Part shown: in pieces, positions 63,017 to 64,000 of the stretch
Numbering within the stretch: position 1 is the stretch's first letter
How the letters are laid out: each line of letters starts with the position of its first letter
Assembly (NCBI RefSeq): GCF_004341365.1
Contig: NZ_SLXH01000018.1
Coordinates: 1 to 64,000, forward strand
Length of the DNA: 64,000 bases
Direction: 5' to 3'
Source of the DNA: Simplicispira metamorpha
GTDB taxonomy: Bacteria > Pseudomonadota > Gammaproteobacteria > Burkholderiales > Burkholderiaceae_C
The notes under the pieces: model-generated
The model's database searches: none
Told to the model about the DNA's origin: nothing
Seen by the model: only the letters and a program-made list of their open reading frames with translations
Translations under genes and position numbers: made by a program

Positions 63017-63799
63017 TCAGACCAACCAGGCCGGTGTGCGCTTTTCCAAGAAAGCGCTGATGCCATCCTTGGCTTCGCTGGTGGCCCGTTGGCGGGCAAT
63101 GCGCTGGGCAGTTTCTTCGCTGATGGCAGCATCAATCGGACACCCATCGACAGCGGCAATCAGGTGTTTGGCGGACTGTTGCGCCAGTGGCGCACCGCTC
63201 ATCAGTAGTCCAACCAGTTGTGCGATAGTGGCATCCAGCTGGTCACGCTCGCACACCTCCGTCACCAAACCCATCGCTAGCGCCCGCTGTGCTGAAAAAC
63301 GCTCGCCACTTTGGAAGTAGCGCAGCGCATGGCGTGGCCCAATGGCACGCAGTACATAGGGACTGATAACCGCCGGAATGATGCCGAACTTGACTTCAGA
63401 GGTCGCAAACTGGGCATCCACGCTAGCTACAGCCATGTCGCAAGCCGCAGCCAAGCCGGTACCGCCGCCCAAAGCGGCCCCTTGTACGCGGGCTACGGTG
63501 GGCTTGGACATGTCCGACAGAGCGCGCAGCATGTGGGCAAACTTGCGCGCATCGGCACGGTTTTCTTCCTCGGTAAAGACCGAGGCCCGCTTCATCCAGT
63601 TCAGATCGGCTCCGGCAGAGAAATGCTTGCCACGGCCAGCCAACACCACCACCCGCACCGAAGCATCGGCATCCAGTTCGGCGCAGGCTGCGCCCAAATC
63701 GGCAATCAGTTGCTCATCAAAGGCGTTGAACACGTCGGGACGATCCATCCAGATCGTGGCAACACGGTCTTGGCGCTCAATGCTCAGGGTGGAATACAT
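63017..63799 (-). CDS. Enoyl-CoA hydratase/isomerase family (methylglutaconyl-type motif)
   Basis: 260 residues, crotonase fold. [20 protein letters not shown] and [20 protein letters not shown] form the oxyanion-hole regions; [20 protein letters not shown] supplies the second catalytic region. The [11 protein letters not shown] wording is typical of 3-methylglutaconyl-CoA hydratase (LiuC) rather than PaaF or PaaG, but the paa context suggests a ring-product step. The function is open. Confidence 0.85.
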   Translation of the reverse strand: MYSTLSIERQDRVATIWMDRPDVFNAFDEQLIADLGAACAELDADASVRVVVLAGRGKHFSAGADLNWMKRASVFTEEENRADARKFAHMLRALSDMSKPTVARVQGAALGGGTGLAAACDMAVASVDAQFATSEVKFGIIPAVISPYVLRAIGPRHALRYFQSGERFSAQRALAMGLVTEVCERDQLDATIAQLVGLLMSGAPLAQQSAKHLIAAVDGCPIDAAISEETAQRIARQRATSEAKDGISAFLEKRTPAWLV

Positions 63800-63825
63800 G
63801 GTGCAAGGTGCTCACAGTCAGGGGT

Positions 63826-64000
63826 TTATTGCTGCAACAGATGCCATTTGCTGTCTTTGACTTCCAACATACGGAAGGCGGACAGGTTCAGCCCCATGTG
63901 GTCAGTGGCAGACATGTTGAAGGTGCCGCTGGTAGCGACAAAGCCTTTGGTGGCTTCGAGGGCATCGCGCACCTTGGCTTTGTCGGTGCCGTTGGCACGC
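63826..64000 (-). CDS. ABC substrate-binding protein, C-terminal 58 residues
   Basis: The frame continues beyond the right edge. The visible end reads ARANGTDKAKVRDALEATKG through NMSATDHMGLNLSAFRMLEV to WHLLQQ and TAA. It parallels the end of the 57.4-kb binding protein (FSMSANDHLGLDQ), so it is a paralog of LivK type. It heads, with 26 bp spacing, into the hydratase-paa unit, so the importer and the paa genes may be cotranscribed. Confidence 0.8.
   Translation of the reverse strand, partial: RANGTDKAKVRDALEATKGFVATSGTFNMSATDHMGLNLSAFRMLEVKDSKWHLLQQ

Overview
The window is GC-rich DNA from a betaproteobacterium, most likely a member of the Comamonadaceae (Acidovorax-like). Three things suggest this: two tripartite-tricarboxylate (Bug) receptors, a hemE-priA pair with the gene content usual for Burkholderiales, and an abundant intergenic repeat that begins ATAGCTGCTNGCGC. 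No rRNA, tRNA or CRISPR array was found. The placement comes from gene families and style; no database was searched.

Layout. 1-4.5 kb: the 3' end of an IS5-like transposase, then a self-sufficient cytochrome P450 (CYP116B type), its probable IclR regulator, and a divergent Bug solute receptor. Both promoters carry the same ATTACGC-N3-GCGTA operator. 4.5-5.6 kb: a gene-free nested inverted repeat around 24 tandem 7-bp units. 5.6-20.4 kb: mostly housekeeping genes (terC, an nhaR-like regulator, hemE, priA, a rep-type helicase, pldA, uspA, tgt) with several small unknown genes. The hemE-priA gap holds four same-orientation DnaA boxes in what looks like an old tandem duplication. 20.4-29.9 kb: signalling and envelope genes (diguanylate cyclase, chemoreceptor, LuxR-type regulator, lipoprotein, zinc-ribbon membrane protein, DUF2145 block). 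30-31.9 kb: a degenerate Fic-domain gene with an elaborate palindromic promoter, bracketed by two copies of an 85-bp terminator-plus-repeat block, so it may be an inserted cassette. 31.9-41.5 kb: htpG, a lipase-like hydrolase, a DHH phosphoesterase, a pseudouridine synthase, and an operon joining a DUF4394 lipoprotein, a cupredoxin-like protein and a GGDEF-EAL protein.

41.6-64 kb is given over to uptake and breakdown of organic acids. A Crp/Fnr-type regulator faces an orphan substrate-binding protein. It is followed by an operon containing an acyl-CoA synthetase, a complete branched-chain-type ABC importer (LivG, H, M, K, F) and a PaaK-like ligase. Two TTGTC-N8-GACAA sites link the regulator region to this operon. 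After a second Bug receptor, a second ABC importer (with a fused LivM-LivG subunit) runs on the minus strand. Upstream of it, on the same strand, lie a decayed IS5-type transposase and the phenylacetyl-CoA epoxidase genes paaABCDE, with an enoyl-CoA hydratase and the end of a third binding protein at the right edge.

Working model (inference): organic, probably aromatic, acids enter through high-affinity importers, are activated to CoA thioesters by ligases encoded beside them, and phenylacetyl-CoA is epoxidised by PaaABCDE. The most unusual items are the repeat family (one copy serves as a secretion signal), the bracketed Fic cassette, the DnaA-box modules and the two operator pairs.
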